Assembly (NCBI GenBank): GCA_027577595.1 | Contig: JANBRJ010000056.1 | Coordinates: forward strand, 46,378-110,377 | Length of the DNA: 64,000 nucleotides | Direction: 5' to 3' | From: Coemansia sp. RSA 487 | Taxonomy: Eukaryota; Kickxellomycota; Kickxellomycetes; Kickxellales; Kickxellaceae | Shown: positions 19,279 through 30,201 of the stretch, in pieces | Layout: the number at the start of each line of letters is the position of its first letter | Numbering within the stretch: the stretch's first letter is position 1 | Notes under the pieces: model-generated | Seen by the model: only the letters and a program-made list of their open reading frames with translations | What the model was told of the DNA's origin: nothing | Databases searched by the model: none | Program-made: the position numbers and the translations under genes

Positions 19279-21945
19279 CTACTCCTCTGCCTCATCGAGA
19301 ATCGTCTTGAAGTAGAACGGCTCGAACTTGGTTCCCGTCCCGTCGTAGAACTTGTTGTTGAACTCGACCCAGTGGAGACGGAGCGCATGGAGGAAGGCCG
19401 ACAGTCCCTCCATGCCAATAAGGATGCTGAACGTGAGCACGAACCAGACAGCGAACCCGCAAAAGATCGCAATAGGCTGCAGCGCGCCTCGCATCTTCAG
19501 CGTCGGCAAAAACGTCATTGTCCACAGGACCTCCGACAGCTGCGCATGCGCCAGGCTGAGCGCCCACAGACGAAGATACGACGCGGTGTTTGAGATGGAG
19601 TTGAGGCAGAACTCGATGGTGTGGATCGACTGGTTGATCATGATGTCGGCAAAGTCAAAGTCGTCCTCCTCCATCTCCTCCTGCTCCGCCACAACAATCG
19701 CCCCGCCCGGCCCGTCGTCCTCGCTGCTGACGCGCACATGGCTGGAGATGCGTCCGTAGCCCTCGGAGATGATCTTCTGGTGCTCGCGCCGCAGAATGAG
19801 CGGCTTCACCAGCAGCATCCACGGCACGCACACCAGCGCCAGCAGAAGGAGGAACGTCTGCAGCACCGCCTGCCCGCGGAACATCTTCTCGCTCTCGCTG
19901 ACGCTGCCGGGGCTCAGGAACATATAGATCAGCATGTTCAGCAGACTCGGCGGGCTGATGTGCGTCAGCTCGCCGCCCGCGTCGCGCGCGTACCAGTCGG
20001 TGCACCACTTGAAGACGATTGCAAACACCAGGTATCCGAAGATCGAGAACAGGAAGATTATCTGCGGCACAAACACATGCACGATGTTGATGCGCTTCTT
20101 AAAGTACAGCGCATTCGGAACCTGCAGGCATATCCCCAGCGTCATGTGGATGATCCCAAGCACAATCGACATCTTCATCTTGTACGAGTTGGTGAACAGC
20201 AGCGAGTTCCCTGCGTGGTGCCACGCCGGGTCGATGCCAACCGGGTACGTGTGGCCGAGCTTTGTCGCCTCGACGGTGACGCCCTCGCCACCCTGGTCGC
20301 TGGGCCACTGCCAGCCCGACGCAAACATGCTGAGCGCGCGCGAAAAAATATCGTTGTAGAGCAGCCCCGTGAACATCGAGAAGATGCCCATAAGCAGCAC
20401 GATGTAGCGCCCCGTGTAGAACATGCGCAGCGACTCGTCCTTTGCCAGCCACGCCAGCTTCTTCTCGTACACGCACAGCAGTGCCGCGCAAAGCGTCATC
20501 AGGAACCCGTGGCCCAGGTCGCCGAACATCAGCGCAAAAAGGAACGGGAAGGTGATGCACGTGAACAGCCCCGGATTCACCTCGCCTGCCTTGGGCACGC
20601 CGTAGGCATCGACAATGTTCTGGAAGCCGTCGGTGAACCTGTTTGTGCGGACAAACGTTGGCGGCTCCTTCGTGGTGCGCAGCTCGTGCAGGACAGTTGG
20701 GACGGTGGATCCGGCGTCCTCGGTGGCAAGGTGCAGCGCGGACTGGATGGCAGGAATGTCGTTTGTCGCGCACCAGCCCTCGGCAATAAGGCAGTTGCGG
20801 TTGGCGTCGTAGTTGAGCAGGTTGAGCGTGTGGTAGATGGCCTTCTCCTTGCGCACAACCGTGAACCAGGTGTTGATCTGCTCGGAGACGCCGGTGAGCT
20901 CGTTGATGCGCGCGGCGTTGTTGTTCTCAAGAATCTGCTGCAGATCGTCCAGGCGCGACATCGTGTCGATGAGCTCCTCCTGGCGGCGCTCGGCGTTGCT
21001 GTCGACGTGGTAGAGCGTCGCGCCCAGCGCCTCAGAGATCTTGGTGGCGCGGTCGCGCAGGGACTCGCCGTGCGCAAAGACAATGAAGGCGCTCTTGTAC
21101 ACGGGCTCGTCGCGCTTCGGGTCGCTGATCGGCTCCTCGATGTCGACGTAGTTGAGGAACATGTTTCCGCGCAGCGACCGCCACAGCACGCGCTCCAGCG
21201 TCGCGATGCGGTCGCGGGGGATCACGCCGGTGATAAACCCGACGTTGATGTCGTGCCCAACCACTGCGCCGCCGGTCTCGACGTCGTAGCCTGTGTCGCC
21301 GGCACGAGCTGCATCGAGACTGCCGATGCTGCGCCGCGACAGCGAGTCGGCTCTCCCAAGTAGCGGCACGCTGTCCTGGCCGCTGCCCAGCGAGCCACCA
21401 GTCGCGGAGGCGCCTGTTGCTGCTCCCGCCGCCGCCGCCGCTGCTGCTGCTGCCTGCTGGCGGCCAGCAATCTCGCTGAACAGCGAAGACACCTCCTCCA
21501 GCACGTGCTTGTTCTCGACAAGCTCCAGGTGCTTGAGCTGGAGGTTCTTGTACGCGGCGGTGAGCTTAAGCACCCTGTCCTCGTGCGCACTGATCTTCTC
21601 CTCCATGTCGTCGATGTCGCGCGGGCCGCGGGACGCCGCCACAAACTCCTCATTGAGAAAGTCGTAGATGTCGACATCGCTGCGCTCAAGCTGCGTGCGC
21701 AGGTACCGCAATTTGCGCTCAATCTCGTCGAAGCGCCGCACATCGTTGACAAACGACCGCTGGAACGCGCTCACTTCGCCGTTAAGGTCGCGGAACTGAA
21801 GAAGCCCCATCTCACCCAGCTGCGACACAGTGAAGCGTGCCACATCTGATGGAATGTACAGCTGCACAAGCGACATGATTTCCGACCTAAAGATGGATGT
21901 CTTGGGTCGGCTGTGGGATTGGCCCCAGCCGCGAGAAAAGGGCAT
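19279..21945 (-). CDS. VPH1: V-type H+-ATPase V0 subunit a
   Basis: 888 residues, intronless; the whole family is covered. Start region SIFRSEIMSLVQLYIPSD is the signature N-terminus. The cytosolic half runs to about 430 (LLQFRDLNGEVSAFQRSFV, then coiled coils). It is interrupted by an Ala-rich loop near 165-180 specific to this protein. The membrane half follows, with FPFLFALMFGDLGHGF and IFSMFTGLLYNDIFSRAL. NTASYLRLWALSLAHAQLSE contains the arginine (about residue 790) that is essential for proton transfer in yeast Vph1. Subunit a forms the proton half-channels. A single gene cannot be assigned as vacuolar (Vph1) or Golgi (Stv1) from sequence alone. Confidence 0.95.
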   Translation of the reverse strand: MPFSRGWGQSHSRPKTSIFRSEIMSLVQLYIPSDVARFTVSQLGEMGLLQFRDLNGEVSAFQRSFVNDVRRFDEIERKLRYLRTQLERSDVDIYDFLNEEFVAASRGPRDIDDMEEKISAHEDRVLKLTAAYKNLQLKHLELVENKHVLEEVSSLFSEIAGRQQAAAAAAAAAGAATGASATGGSLGSGQDSVPLLGRADSLSRRSIGSLDAARAGDTGYDVETGGAVVGHDINVGFITGVIPRDRIATLERVLWRSLRGNMFLNYVDIEEPISDPKRDEPVYKSAFIVFAHGESLRDRATKISEALGATLYHVDSNAERRQEELIDTMSRLDDLQQILENNNAARINELTGVSEQINTWFTVVRKEKAIYHTLNLLNYDANRNCLIAEGWCATNDIPAIQSALHLATEDAGSTVPTVLHELRTTKEPPTFVRTNRFTDGFQNIVDAYGVPKAGEVNPGLFTCITFPFLFALMFGDLGHGFLMTLCAALLCVYEKKLAWLAKDESLRMFYTGRYIVLLMGIFSMFTGLLYNDIFSRALSMFASGWQWPSDQGGEGVTVEATKLGHTYPVGIDPAWHHAGNSLLFTNSYKMKMSIVLGIIHMTLGICLQVPNALYFKKRINIVHVFVPQIIFLFSIFGYLVFAIVFKWCTDWYARDAGGELTHISPPSLLNMLIYMFLSPGSVSESEKMFRGQAVLQTFLLLLALVCVPWMLLVKPLILRREHQKIISEGYGRISSHVRVSSEDDGPGGAIVVAEQEEMEEDDFDFADIMINQSIHTIEFCLNSISNTASYLRLWALSLAHAQLSEVLWTMTFLPTLKMRGALQPIAIFCGFAVWFVLTFSILIGMEGLSAFLHALRLHWVEFNNKFYDGTGTKFEPFYFKTILDEAEE

Positions 21946-22254
21946 TGCTGATTGAAGAAATAGCCACTAGATGAAAACTTAACTTTGGATGTATCTTTTT
22001 GTAGCAAGTGTAATATAGAAACTCCAAAGGCCAATTTAAAAGTAAAATCGAAAGAGAAGAAAAGCACGGTTGCCGAAAATAATTCCAATCTCGAAAAGGG
22101 ACAGGTTTTCCTAAATAGCGTGTACAAAGAAGCTAGCAGAAGTATCAACGAAAAGAAGCTTCAGCCTCCGCTCGTTTTTTTTTTTTGTTTTTGCCTTTTT
22201 GTTTTACAGCCCCTTTCTCCTTCCATCAGCAACAAAAGCCAGCGTTTGTTGCTA
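21946..22254. other. Intergenic, VPH1 promoter and RRN6 3' end
   Basis: 309 bases between two minus-strand genes, AT-rich with a T run at about 22177-22195. It presumably holds the VPH1 promoter and the RRN6 3' UTR. No gene. Confidence 0.55.
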
Positions 22255-25200
22255 TCAGAACCCGGTCTTGCGCACTTTCTTTTTCTTCCTTTGGCCTGGA
22301 GCTGCTGAGCGCTGCTGGTGCTGTGCAAAGGTCTTCCGGCGCTGGGACGAAGCCTGCGAAAACACGGCAGGAGTCGGCGTGGACACATATGGCAGCGGCG
22401 ACGGCGCAGCATCGGCAGATAAAAAGCCAATGTTCCTGCTGATGCTGCTGCTGACGATTGGTTCTGTTTGTGTGTTCTGAAGCGTGTTCTGAAGCGTGTT
22501 TGCTTCCAGGGCAGTAGAGATTCCGCCGCTGTAAACACCGGAGCGGGCCAGCGGCTGCTTCTGCTTTCCCCTTTGGCTCCTGACGCTCCATGTGCTCTCT
22601 GGGCGTGTCGGCGCTGGCCTGCCAGGGATGTCGCCAGCCGATGGGCTCCCGCCGTCCCAAGCATCTCGCAGTGTCCCTGCAGCGCCAGAAAGTGCAGCGA
22701 CCTTTGTCTCAAGATCCAGCCTTGCTCGGTTCTTTGCAGCTGCTGCACACTCAGGGCGTATTGTAGGGCTCTCGCGGCTGCGCTTCTGCCGAGCAGCAAC
22801 AAAGCCAGTAGTGTCAATAGCCCCCTGCGGCTGCTCTGGCAATGAGGCGGCATCTATGCTGATTCTCGACAGCACAAGGTCCTCAGCCGCACGCATAACG
22901 ACACGTTCATAGCGTTCATCGTTGGATGCTTTCTGCTTGGCGGAAAAGCGCGTTGTAAGGACCTTCCAAGCTGGGCTCACACAAGCCAGCATCTTGCCCG
23001 ACCCCTTTGGCTCTCTGTGGTTCTTATTCGTGTCCAGGATAGCGCGTGCCAGGCTGGCTGGGTCCTTTCTCGCCAGATCGTCTTCTAGCCCCCTGTCCTT
23101 TAGCTGAAGGAGCCCGCTTCGAAGACTTGTGCTGGCCGACGACCATGACGGAAGTTGTGTGCTGGCTCCAGGCGCCGGCAGCCCAGCCAGCATCTCGCTT
23201 ACAAGATCAAATGCCGTCTTCCTGCTGCTAGCCACCACCGGCAGGGCATGAGCAAGCGCGCTTGCTAGACCATCCAAAGATGCGGCACCATTTGTCAATT
23301 TGCTGGCTTCGGATTGCACCGCCTCTCCGTCAGCCAGATACCTATAGGCGTTCTGCATGTCCACACGCTGGTACGCCAAGGCCCGCTTGCGGATCTCGGC
23401 CCAGGCATTCTCCTGGTACTGCCTTCTGCTTTCCTTGCTCTGCAGCACGATTCCCATGCCATCAACAAGCACACCATCATTAACGCTGAAATCCGTCCAG
23501 CGCCTATTCGCAGCGATGCTACTGGCGCTGGCTGCATTGGCGCTGGGCGCAATAGAAAGCCGGTGTCCCACAACCTTGCCCAGCTCGTCAACAGCAATGC
23601 ACACCACCTCGGCAAACGAAGCCTTGCTCGCAGATCTGCTCCCTTTCTGCGTTGTTTCTGGCGGGACAAGGCTCGGCGCAAAGCCAGCAAGCGGTGCTGT
23701 TGGATAAATGTTGGAAAACGTATGCGCAGCTACCATATCCTTGTGCTCCTGGGGGTCGATCGCCAGCGAGTCCTGGATCGTCTCGCGGATCGTCGCTGTC
23801 GACGCTGCAGACTTGAGCATGCCCTGCTCCAGCGACACATACGGCGAGTCCTGGTCGCGCTGGCCGTATACAAAGCTATATGTTTGTGAAGACCCCCTTG
23901 CCGTTGCAAAAATGGCGGCCGCTTTTCCATCTTCGTAGTTGGGAAGCAAGGCCGAGTGTAGATAGACCGGCGGGTCGCTCTGCACCTGCGGCACGGACCA
24001 TGTGAGGATTGGCTTTCCTGGATACCTCTGGTCAAATATACGCAGCGCATGTGTTGACGCAACAACAGCATGCATAGGGTGCAATTCCGATGGCAGCACT
24101 GCAGTGAGGCTTTCGCTGCCAAACGCAAACTCGGATTGCTTCAGCGACAGCAGCGGCTCCAGGCTGCTCTTTCCTGCGCGGCTGTCCAGATAGTATGCTC
24201 TGTCAGGGTTTGCGCAAAGTAGGTGGCGTGGCGAGTTCCAGTATTCGCAGCAGTTCCACTGAAGCCCATGCAAGCCCATGTCGTCGCTCGTCTTGAGCTC
24301 CGTTTGGCGCCCCAGAGAGCAGTCCCACAGTCTGACGGCCCCTGTACCCGAGGCAAGGGCTAGCTCCGATACGTTCCACGGGCTCCACGAGACATGCGTG
24401 GTCCACTGGTCGCCGCCGTCATACGAGTAAGGGTCCCCGACAAGCTCGGCGCGGATACGGAGGTTCCGTGCGGCTGCGTTGCTGACTTCCATGGCTTGGA
24501 TCAGCGCGACCATGCTGTCCGTACGCACACACGCAAACCCTGGGTGCGAGTCCCGTGCCGATACCTGGCGGATTGCTGTTGTAAACTCTATTGCCGGCTT
24601 GGCATCCGCCCTGTCGCCAGTTGGGCCTAGCTCATCCAGAGCATATTGTTTGTTGCTTTCTGCCAGGAGCGGCATGGCCCACAGCTCGCTGTTGCATTCC
24701 CCGCCTGCGTAGAGCGCCCATTTACGGCGAGAAGACCACCTGTACCCGTGGCTTTCGTTGGCATTGGCTTTGCCTGTAGACAGACCAGGCTTGACATCCA
24801 CTTTGTTTCGCAGCACTGCCAGGCGATATGATAAGGCCTTTTTGGACAAATTTCTGGACTGCAAAACAGCGCTGCAGTCGACTACTGGTCTGCAACACGC
24901 AACGACATTTCCGGTGAACGGGGATGCCGATTCGCACGTCGTGTCGACCGAGGCCTCTTGAAGCGCATCAACAATAATCTCTGGCGGTATATCCAGCTCG
25001 CGGTTGACAATCTGCATCTGTCGGAGCATCTCTTGCTGCGAAGGTGCTTTAGGACGCTTTAGGAAGCCGGGGATCCGTGTTGGTGGCCGCACTACCACCA
25101 GCCCATATGCCTCGCGGACTATTCCACGGGTCTGGCGGTCCGCAGGTTTGGACAGCGGCAGCCACGACACTTGCGGATCCGTGCTACCGCCACCAGCCCT

Positions 25201-25335
25201 TGGGAGCATGCCGCCCAAGACACCCGGTTTCAGCACATCAAGCCCAACATGGCTGATCCCAGTCTCCTTTCTGTTCAGAGGCCACGCAATCGATGGGAAT
25301 GCACCATAGCCATCGTGGCCGCTACTGCCGAGCAT
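22255..25335 (-). CDS. RRN6: RRN6-like RNA polymerase I core-factor subunit (TAF1C family)
   Basis: 1026 residues, intronless. A WD-like beta-propeller region spans about residues 180-520. Recognisable blade pieces are WSPWNVSELALASGTGAVRLWD at its centre, HHLLCANP-like strands and ALRIFDQRYPGKPI. A helical region (TRFSAKQKASNDERYERVV near 800) follows. The tail is disordered and ends in a basic RKKKKVRKTGF motif of the kind I associate with fungal Rrn6 proteins. Rrn6, with Rrn7 and Rrn11, recruits Pol I to rDNA promoters. The call rests on architecture and the tail motif rather than strong global identity. Another WD-propeller scaffold cannot be excluded. It is divergent from the UBAP1-like gene, 328 bases away. 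Confidence 0.68.
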   Translation of the reverse strand: MLGSSGHDGYGAFPSIAWPLNRKETGISHVGLDVLKPGVLGGMLPRAGGGSTDPQVSWLPLSKPADRQTRGIVREAYGLVVVRPPTRIPGFLKRPKAPSQQEMLRQMQIVNRELDIPPEIIVDALQEASVDTTCESASPFTGNVVACCRPVVDCSAVLQSRNLSKKALSYRLAVLRNKVDVKPGLSTGKANANESHGYRWSSRRKWALYAGGECNSELWAMPLLAESNKQYALDELGPTGDRADAKPAIEFTTAIRQVSARDSHPGFACVRTDSMVALIQAMEVSNAAARNLRIRAELVGDPYSYDGGDQWTTHVSWSPWNVSELALASGTGAVRLWDCSLGRQTELKTSDDMGLHGLQWNCCEYWNSPRHLLCANPDRAYYLDSRAGKSSLEPLLSLKQSEFAFGSESLTAVLPSELHPMHAVVASTHALRIFDQRYPGKPILTWSVPQVQSDPPVYLHSALLPNYEDGKAAAIFATARGSSQTYSFVYGQRDQDSPYVSLEQGMLKSAASTATIRETIQDSLAIDPQEHKDMVAAHTFSNIYPTAPLAGFAPSLVPPETTQKGSRSASKASFAEVVCIAVDELGKVVGHRLSIAPSANAASASSIAANRRWTDFSVNDGVLVDGMGIVLQSKESRRQYQENAWAEIRKRALAYQRVDMQNAYRYLADGEAVQSEASKLTNGAASLDGLASALAHALPVVASSRKTAFDLVSEMLAGLPAPGASTQLPSWSSASTSLRSGLLQLKDRGLEDDLARKDPASLARAILDTNKNHREPKGSGKMLACVSPAWKVLTTRFSAKQKASNDERYERVVMRAAEDLVLSRISIDAASLPEQPQGAIDTTGFVAARQKRSRESPTIRPECAAAAKNRARLDLETKVAALSGAAGTLRDAWDGGSPSAGDIPGRPAPTRPESTWSVRSQRGKQKQPLARSGVYSGGISTALEANTLQNTLQNTQTEPIVSSSISRNIGFLSADAAPSPLPYVSTPTPAVFSQASSQRRKTFAQHQQRSAAPGQRKKKKVRKTGF

Positions 25336-25663
25336 GCTGGATATGTAATTAGAAATATACAGAATGAGAAAATAAAAAAAGCTTTATGTACAAGGAAAAC
25401 TGGCAAAGTTGAGATGAAAAAAATATGAGCAGCACCAGTTTTTTTTTTTGGCAACGAAATCGGCCTGTGGCTGGCTGTTGGGACCTTGCTGGCTGTGGGG
25501 CGCCACGTGATGTGAATGCGTCAGTTCTTTTTGCGGGTTTTCCACCCATCTCTTTTCCACGCACTTGGCACAGCTTCTCTTCATACTTGGCACTAAAAGT
25601 TTTCCTTTTATTTCTTTTTTCTTTGTATTCTACATCCTCTTCATTACAACAGCTGCTTTGCCG
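25336..25663. promoter_or_regulatory. Bidirectional promoter of RRN6 and the UBAP1-like gene
   Basis: Divergent start codons at 25335 and 25664. It holds short A and T runs, a CCACGTGATG E-box-like element at about 25503-25512 and a pyrimidine-rich leader just before 25664. No ORF. Confidence 0.5.
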
Positions 25664-27403
25664 ATGAGCGAACTTGTGCAGGGCGTAAAGCTCAAGTTCG
25701 AACTTCCGTTCAAGATACCCACTCCTGTGTCTTTTCCATTCGAATCGATTGGCACGTTCCGCCCAATCACATGCATTCCAAAGTATGATTACTCCCTCGA
25801 AAAGACGATTATGAAGGAGATTTCAAAGCGGAAGCAAGAAGACCAGTACGACCAGCTAAGACAGGCACAGCAGCAGCTTTCAATGGTGGACCTCATTGCC
25901 TCCCGCAAAACCCGACACAAGGGCAAGGAGCCCGACCGCAATGCTGCTGCATTTGGCACAAGCAGCGAGCCCAGCAGCATTCTAGCCAGACCCTCCAGCG
26001 AAGGCGGGATGTCTAGACCGCAGAAGGACAAAGCCGCGCATGGCACAACGAGTAGTGGACTGCCGCCGCCATCATCATCCCCGGTTTCTACCCCCAGCGG
26101 CTTATCGAACGCAGCAACTGGACAAAAGACCGATGCTTCCATGGCTGGCACGAATGAATCTGCCGCAGTGCCGCCTGGCTCCTCCACTCAGCAGCAACAG
26201 TATCACCATGCCCCTGCTGTACCACAGCCGTCTCCTGCCACTCAGCAGGGATCGCATGTTCCTGAGCGACCGCAATCTGCAGGCTCGGCAATCAACAACG
26301 CGCAGCAGAGCACTCATTTTCCTGTCTCTTCAGCTGTTTCGGCTGGAGGCTCAATGCAGGCACAGCTGCAGCCACAGGTATCGCCCAACAGCGCTGTTCA
26401 GACACAGCCTCCTATAACGGCGTCTCCTGTCATCGGCGGCGGCGGTCTTGGCTATGTCCCAAATGGCCAGAACACCCAGCGGCCGCCTACGCAGATGCAA
26501 TACTTTGCCAGTCCGCAGCAGCCATCGCAACAGCAGCAAATGTTTAGACCAGCAAATCCAGTTGTGCATCAGGCACAGCGACCGCTTAACAATAACCTAG
26601 CAGCATACCCTCCAATCTCTTCCTCGGGAAACCAGCAGTCTATTATGCAGCCTGCATCGCCTTTGGTGCCAGTTGGCAGCCTAGGTCGCCCGCAAATGTT
26701 CCCAAGTATGGCAAACATCCCACAGCAGCCGCCGCAGCAGCAGCAGCAACAGCAGCAACAGCAGCAACAGCAACAACAGCAACAACAGCAGCAGCATGCC
26801 AACATTCCGTCGCCTGACCTCAGGTATGGCAACCGCTACTCTACATCTTTTGGCGCATCGCCTGCTGTGACCAGCGCACCAGCATCAAGTAGCGTAAGCG
26901 CAAGCGCACCTACACTGCCACCAAAGCCAGATGAGCTGAAGCCACATGCGCACATGGCTGCTGCTGCTGGTAGTGGTAGTAGTGGTAGTGGTGGTGGTGG
27001 TAGTGGTAGTGGTGGTAGTGGTGGTGGTAGTGGCACATCCCAGTTGCCATCCTCGCAAGCCGTAACAACAGCGACTCCCATATCCTCTACCGGCGCTGAC
27101 CAGCCTCATTTCAGGCACGGATATGGCCCCAGAGCACCGCCGGCATTGCCGAGGCGGCGGGACGGCAACCAGAACCAACAACCACCAGCCCTTCCGCCAA
27201 AACCCTTTGCGTCATTCAGCGAATTCGACTATACATCGGATGGGCCGGGAGCACTTGGCACGTCTAGCCAAGACGAGCATGTGGAGCAGCTCAACACGCT
27301 TTTGAGCATGGGATTCAGCCGGCCACACGCTATCCATGCTCTTGAGATGTACGATTACGACGTCAACATGGCTAGCAATTATCTTATTGACAAGTCCTCA
27401 TAG
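25664..27403 (+). CDS. UBAP1-like ESCRT-I subunit (UMA-like N-terminus, C-terminal UBA)
   Basis: 579 residues, intronless. The N-terminus (about 5-65) resembles a UMA domain: ELPFKIPTPVSFPF, then YDYSLEKTIMKEISKRKQE, compared with the YDFSLEKKTIEW block of animal UBAP1. The middle is disordered, with a poly-Gln run (about 355-377), a Gly/Ser run (about 434-456) and PPALPPKPF-type proline motifs. The C-terminus (about 540-577) is a UBA fold: QLNTLLSMGFSRPHAIHALE and DYDVNMASNYLID. UBAP1 is the ESCRT-I subunit that sorts ubiquitinated cargo to multivesicular bodies and parallels yeast Mvb12. The paired end domains support the call; the middle gives nothing. A generic UBA adaptor is the alternative. 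I chose 25664 because the upstream frame is leader-like. Confidence 0.6.
   Translation: MSELVQGVKLKFELPFKIPTPVSFPFESIGTFRPITCIPKYDYSLEKTIMKEISKRKQEDQYDQLRQAQQQLSMVDLIASRKTRHKGKEPDRNAAAFGTSSEPSSILARPSSEGGMSRPQKDKAAHGTTSSGLPPPSSSPVSTPSGLSNAATGQKTDASMAGTNESAAVPPGSSTQQQQYHHAPAVPQPSPATQQGSHVPERPQSAGSAINNAQQSTHFPVSSAVSAGGSMQAQLQPQVSPNSAVQTQPPITASPVIGGGGLGYVPNGQNTQRPPTQMQYFASPQQPSQQQQMFRPANPVVHQAQRPLNNNLAAYPPISSSGNQQSIMQPASPLVPVGSLGRPQMFPSMANIPQQPPQQQQQQQQQQQQQQQQQQQQHANIPSPDLRYGNRYSTSFGASPAVTSAPASSSVSASAPTLPPKPDELKPHAHMAAAAGSGSSGSGGGGSGSGGSGGGSGTSQLPSSQAVTTATPISSTGADQPHFRHGYGPRAPPALPRRRDGNQNQQPPALPPKPFASFSEFDYTSDGPGALGTSSQDEHVEQLNTLLSMGFSRPHAIHALEMYDYDVNMASNYLIDKSS
26727..26796 (+). repeat. CAG/CAA tract encoding poly-Gln in the UBAP1-like protein
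   Basis: Alternating CAG and CAA codons encode about 20 glutamines. A separate GGT/AGT run at about 26967-27033 encodes the Gly/Ser linker downstream. Confidence 0.9.
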
Positions 27404-27723
27404 GCCGCACCTTGCGAGGAGGATTATCTGTTTAGAGCTTTTATTGTAGCATTACCTGATATACTGCCACATGTGCGGCTGCTTTTCCCCAAACGTGGTG
27501 ATGCTCTCTCAGAGCCTTCATGTTATGAAACACCTTTGACGATTTCCACGTGATCCATGGCCATAGGCAGGGATTTTTTGCTAGCAATGCCTACATTTCT
27601 ACAAAAGCAGGCAGTAGCGGAGAAACTTCAAGACAATTATGCAACTTCAGACAGACAGACAGACAGACAGACAGACTATCCATATCATTTGCTTATTTGT
27701 GCCATCCTGAATTTACAACGCCA
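27404..27723 (+). other. Intergenic with (GACA)n in the YAF9 leader
   Basis: A (CAGA)n microsatellite at about 27649-27676 lies 50-75 bases before the YAF9 ATG, probably in its 5' UTR. The open frame from 27550 runs through it into YAF9 but looks like leader. No separate gene. Confidence 0.6.
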
Positions 27724-28383
27724 ATGAAGGCCGGGAAGCGAATGAAAGGGGTTGTGGTTAGCAAGCCCATCATGTACGGCAACGTATCCACGGAGCTGCT
27801 GGCACGCAAAACAGACCACACACACAAGTGGACGGTGTTTTTGCGAGGACCCAACGGACAGGACATATCGTACTTTATCCACAAGGTGGAGTTCAAGCTC
27901 CACGAGACCTTTGTAAACAACAACCGCCCTTTCAAGACGCCGCCATACGAGATTACAGAGACTGGGTGGGGCGAGTTTGAGGTGATAACAAAGATATACT
28001 TTCCACCGGCGTCGGGCGAAAAGCCGATTTCGCTGTACCACATGCTAAAGCTGTATCCGCCAGACTCGCTTGGCCAGACGTGGCCAAAGGGGAAGCCAGT
28101 GAACAACTTTTTCTACGACGAGCTGATTTTTAGCGAGCCCACAGAGGAGTTCTTTGATATGCTGACAAAGGGCGCCAACGGGCCGGAAATCCCGCTCAAG
28201 GCGTCGGGGAACCAAACATTCAGTCTCGAGGCAGAAGCGGCAGAGTGCAAGCGCCTAGAGACATCGATAGCGCAGGTTACCGAAAAGTACAACGAGTACA
28301 AAGAAAAGGCGCGCTCATCAGAGATCGAAATGGCGTTGCTCCGCCGAGACATTGCCGCTCTAGAGTCGTCAGGCGGATCCTGA
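27724..28383 (+). CDS. YAF9: YEATS-domain protein Yaf9/GAS41
   Basis: 219 residues. YEATS domain from about residue 8 to 130: MKGVVVSKPIMYGNV, HTHKWTVFLRGPNGQDIS, IHKVEFKLHETF, FKTPPYEITETGWGEFEVI. The GWGEFE segment forms part of the acyl-lysine reading pocket in this family. A C-terminal coiled coil (about 170-215, LEAEAAECKRLETSI) matches Yaf9/GAS41, which use it to join NuA4 and SWR1 complexes. Length equals yeast Yaf9 (226) within a few residues. I take the ATG at 27724; the next ATG at 27742 (MKGVV) is equally possible. Confidence 0.92.
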   Translation: MKAGKRMKGVVVSKPIMYGNVSTELLARKTDHTHKWTVFLRGPNGQDISYFIHKVEFKLHETFVNNNRPFKTPPYEITETGWGEFEVITKIYFPPASGEKPISLYHMLKLYPPDSLGQTWPKGKPVNNFFYDELIFSEPTEEFFDMLTKGANGPEIPLKASGNQTFSLEAEAAECKRLETSIAQVTEKYNEYKEKARSSEIEMALLRRDIAALESSGGS

Positions 28384-28583
28384 TTACCTGGTGTTGATCT
28401 GTTCTGCTGGCTTGGTCTGGGAGGCCAGACCGCCAAACGTATGCAAAAGCGGCCTGTAGGAATGGTTTTCTTTTCGTTCTCCATGTTCGATTTTTGTGGT
28501 TTCTCCAAATGTACTATTGTTTCTGTGAATAATAATGAGACAAGGCTATAGACAAATGCAGGTCTTCTTTTAACAATAGCTGG

Positions 28584-28871
28584 CTAAGAGCTCTGGGCAA
28601 AGTGGCTACGAGCGTCGTCGTCGCCGGCGTCGTCTGGATCTTGGGCATACCGTGGCAGCAAAGACTCGCTGTGGCGACCATGCAGCTGTGTGCTCTGTTG
28701 GCTGCGTTGTCTTGACCGGTACCGGAGATACAAGAGCACGTCTTTGCCCACGCAGGTGGTGAAAAAGCACCACAGGATAGCGGCCAGCCCAACAACCACG
28801 CAAACGACAAGGAGAACCACAAGACTCGTGGGCACGGACTCGCTGGAGCCGCCTGTGCCTTCGGCGTGCAT
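28584..28871 (-). CDS. Small single-span membrane protein, unknown
   Basis: From the ATG at 28871 this is 95 residues. A short Ser/Glu-rich N-terminus is followed by a strong hydrophobic segment (about 15-38, SLVVLLVVCVVVGLAAILWC). A basic juxtamembrane stretch (LRYRSRQRSQ) and an acidic tail with many Asp follow. The pattern fits a type III single-pass protein or a receptor-like stub, but I recognise no family. The same frame is open upstream to ATGs at 28994 and 29108. A CACCAG before the start could be an acceptor, though all other acceptors here are TAG. It could be a chance ORF; the clean hydrophobic span with basic flank argues for a real product. Confidence 0.4.
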   Translation of the reverse strand: MHAEGTGGSSESVPTSLVVLLVVCVVVGLAAILWCFFTTCVGKDVLLYLRYRSRQRSQQSTQLHGRHSESLLPRYAQDPDDAGDDDARSHFAQSS

Positions 28872-29256
28872 GTGCGGTGTGTAGAAGGACAGCTGGTGAG
28901 AAGCAGTAAGCGCAATTGCACGCGTGCGTGGTTTCCAAATGGAGGTTAAAAATAGAAAAGGCAGAACCTGCTTATTCTGGCTTGGAGCTGCCATGACAAA
29001 GAAAAGAGCTGCAAAAGCACGAAAGCCACAAACAGCACTGCTGGCAGTAAACCCCCCCCGCCGCCGCTGTGTAGTGCAGCAAACGGCTTTTAAAAGAGAG
29101 GACCACAAGGTGCGGGTATTTTGCTCCTTCTCACTTGACCTTTTTTTTTGCCAGCATGCTTTTGTCTTATTAAATTTTCTTTTCTACTTCTTTCAATCTT
29201 GCTTTAGCCCTGCTTGCGCATCTTTAGACTCGTATATTTTTAACTCTACAACAGTC

Positions 29257-30201
<945 letters not shown>

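Noticed and set aside
19621-21363. A 580-aa plus-strand open frame
   Set aside because: Antisense to VPH1, rich in His/Arg/Gln/Val from GC-rich third positions; no domain.
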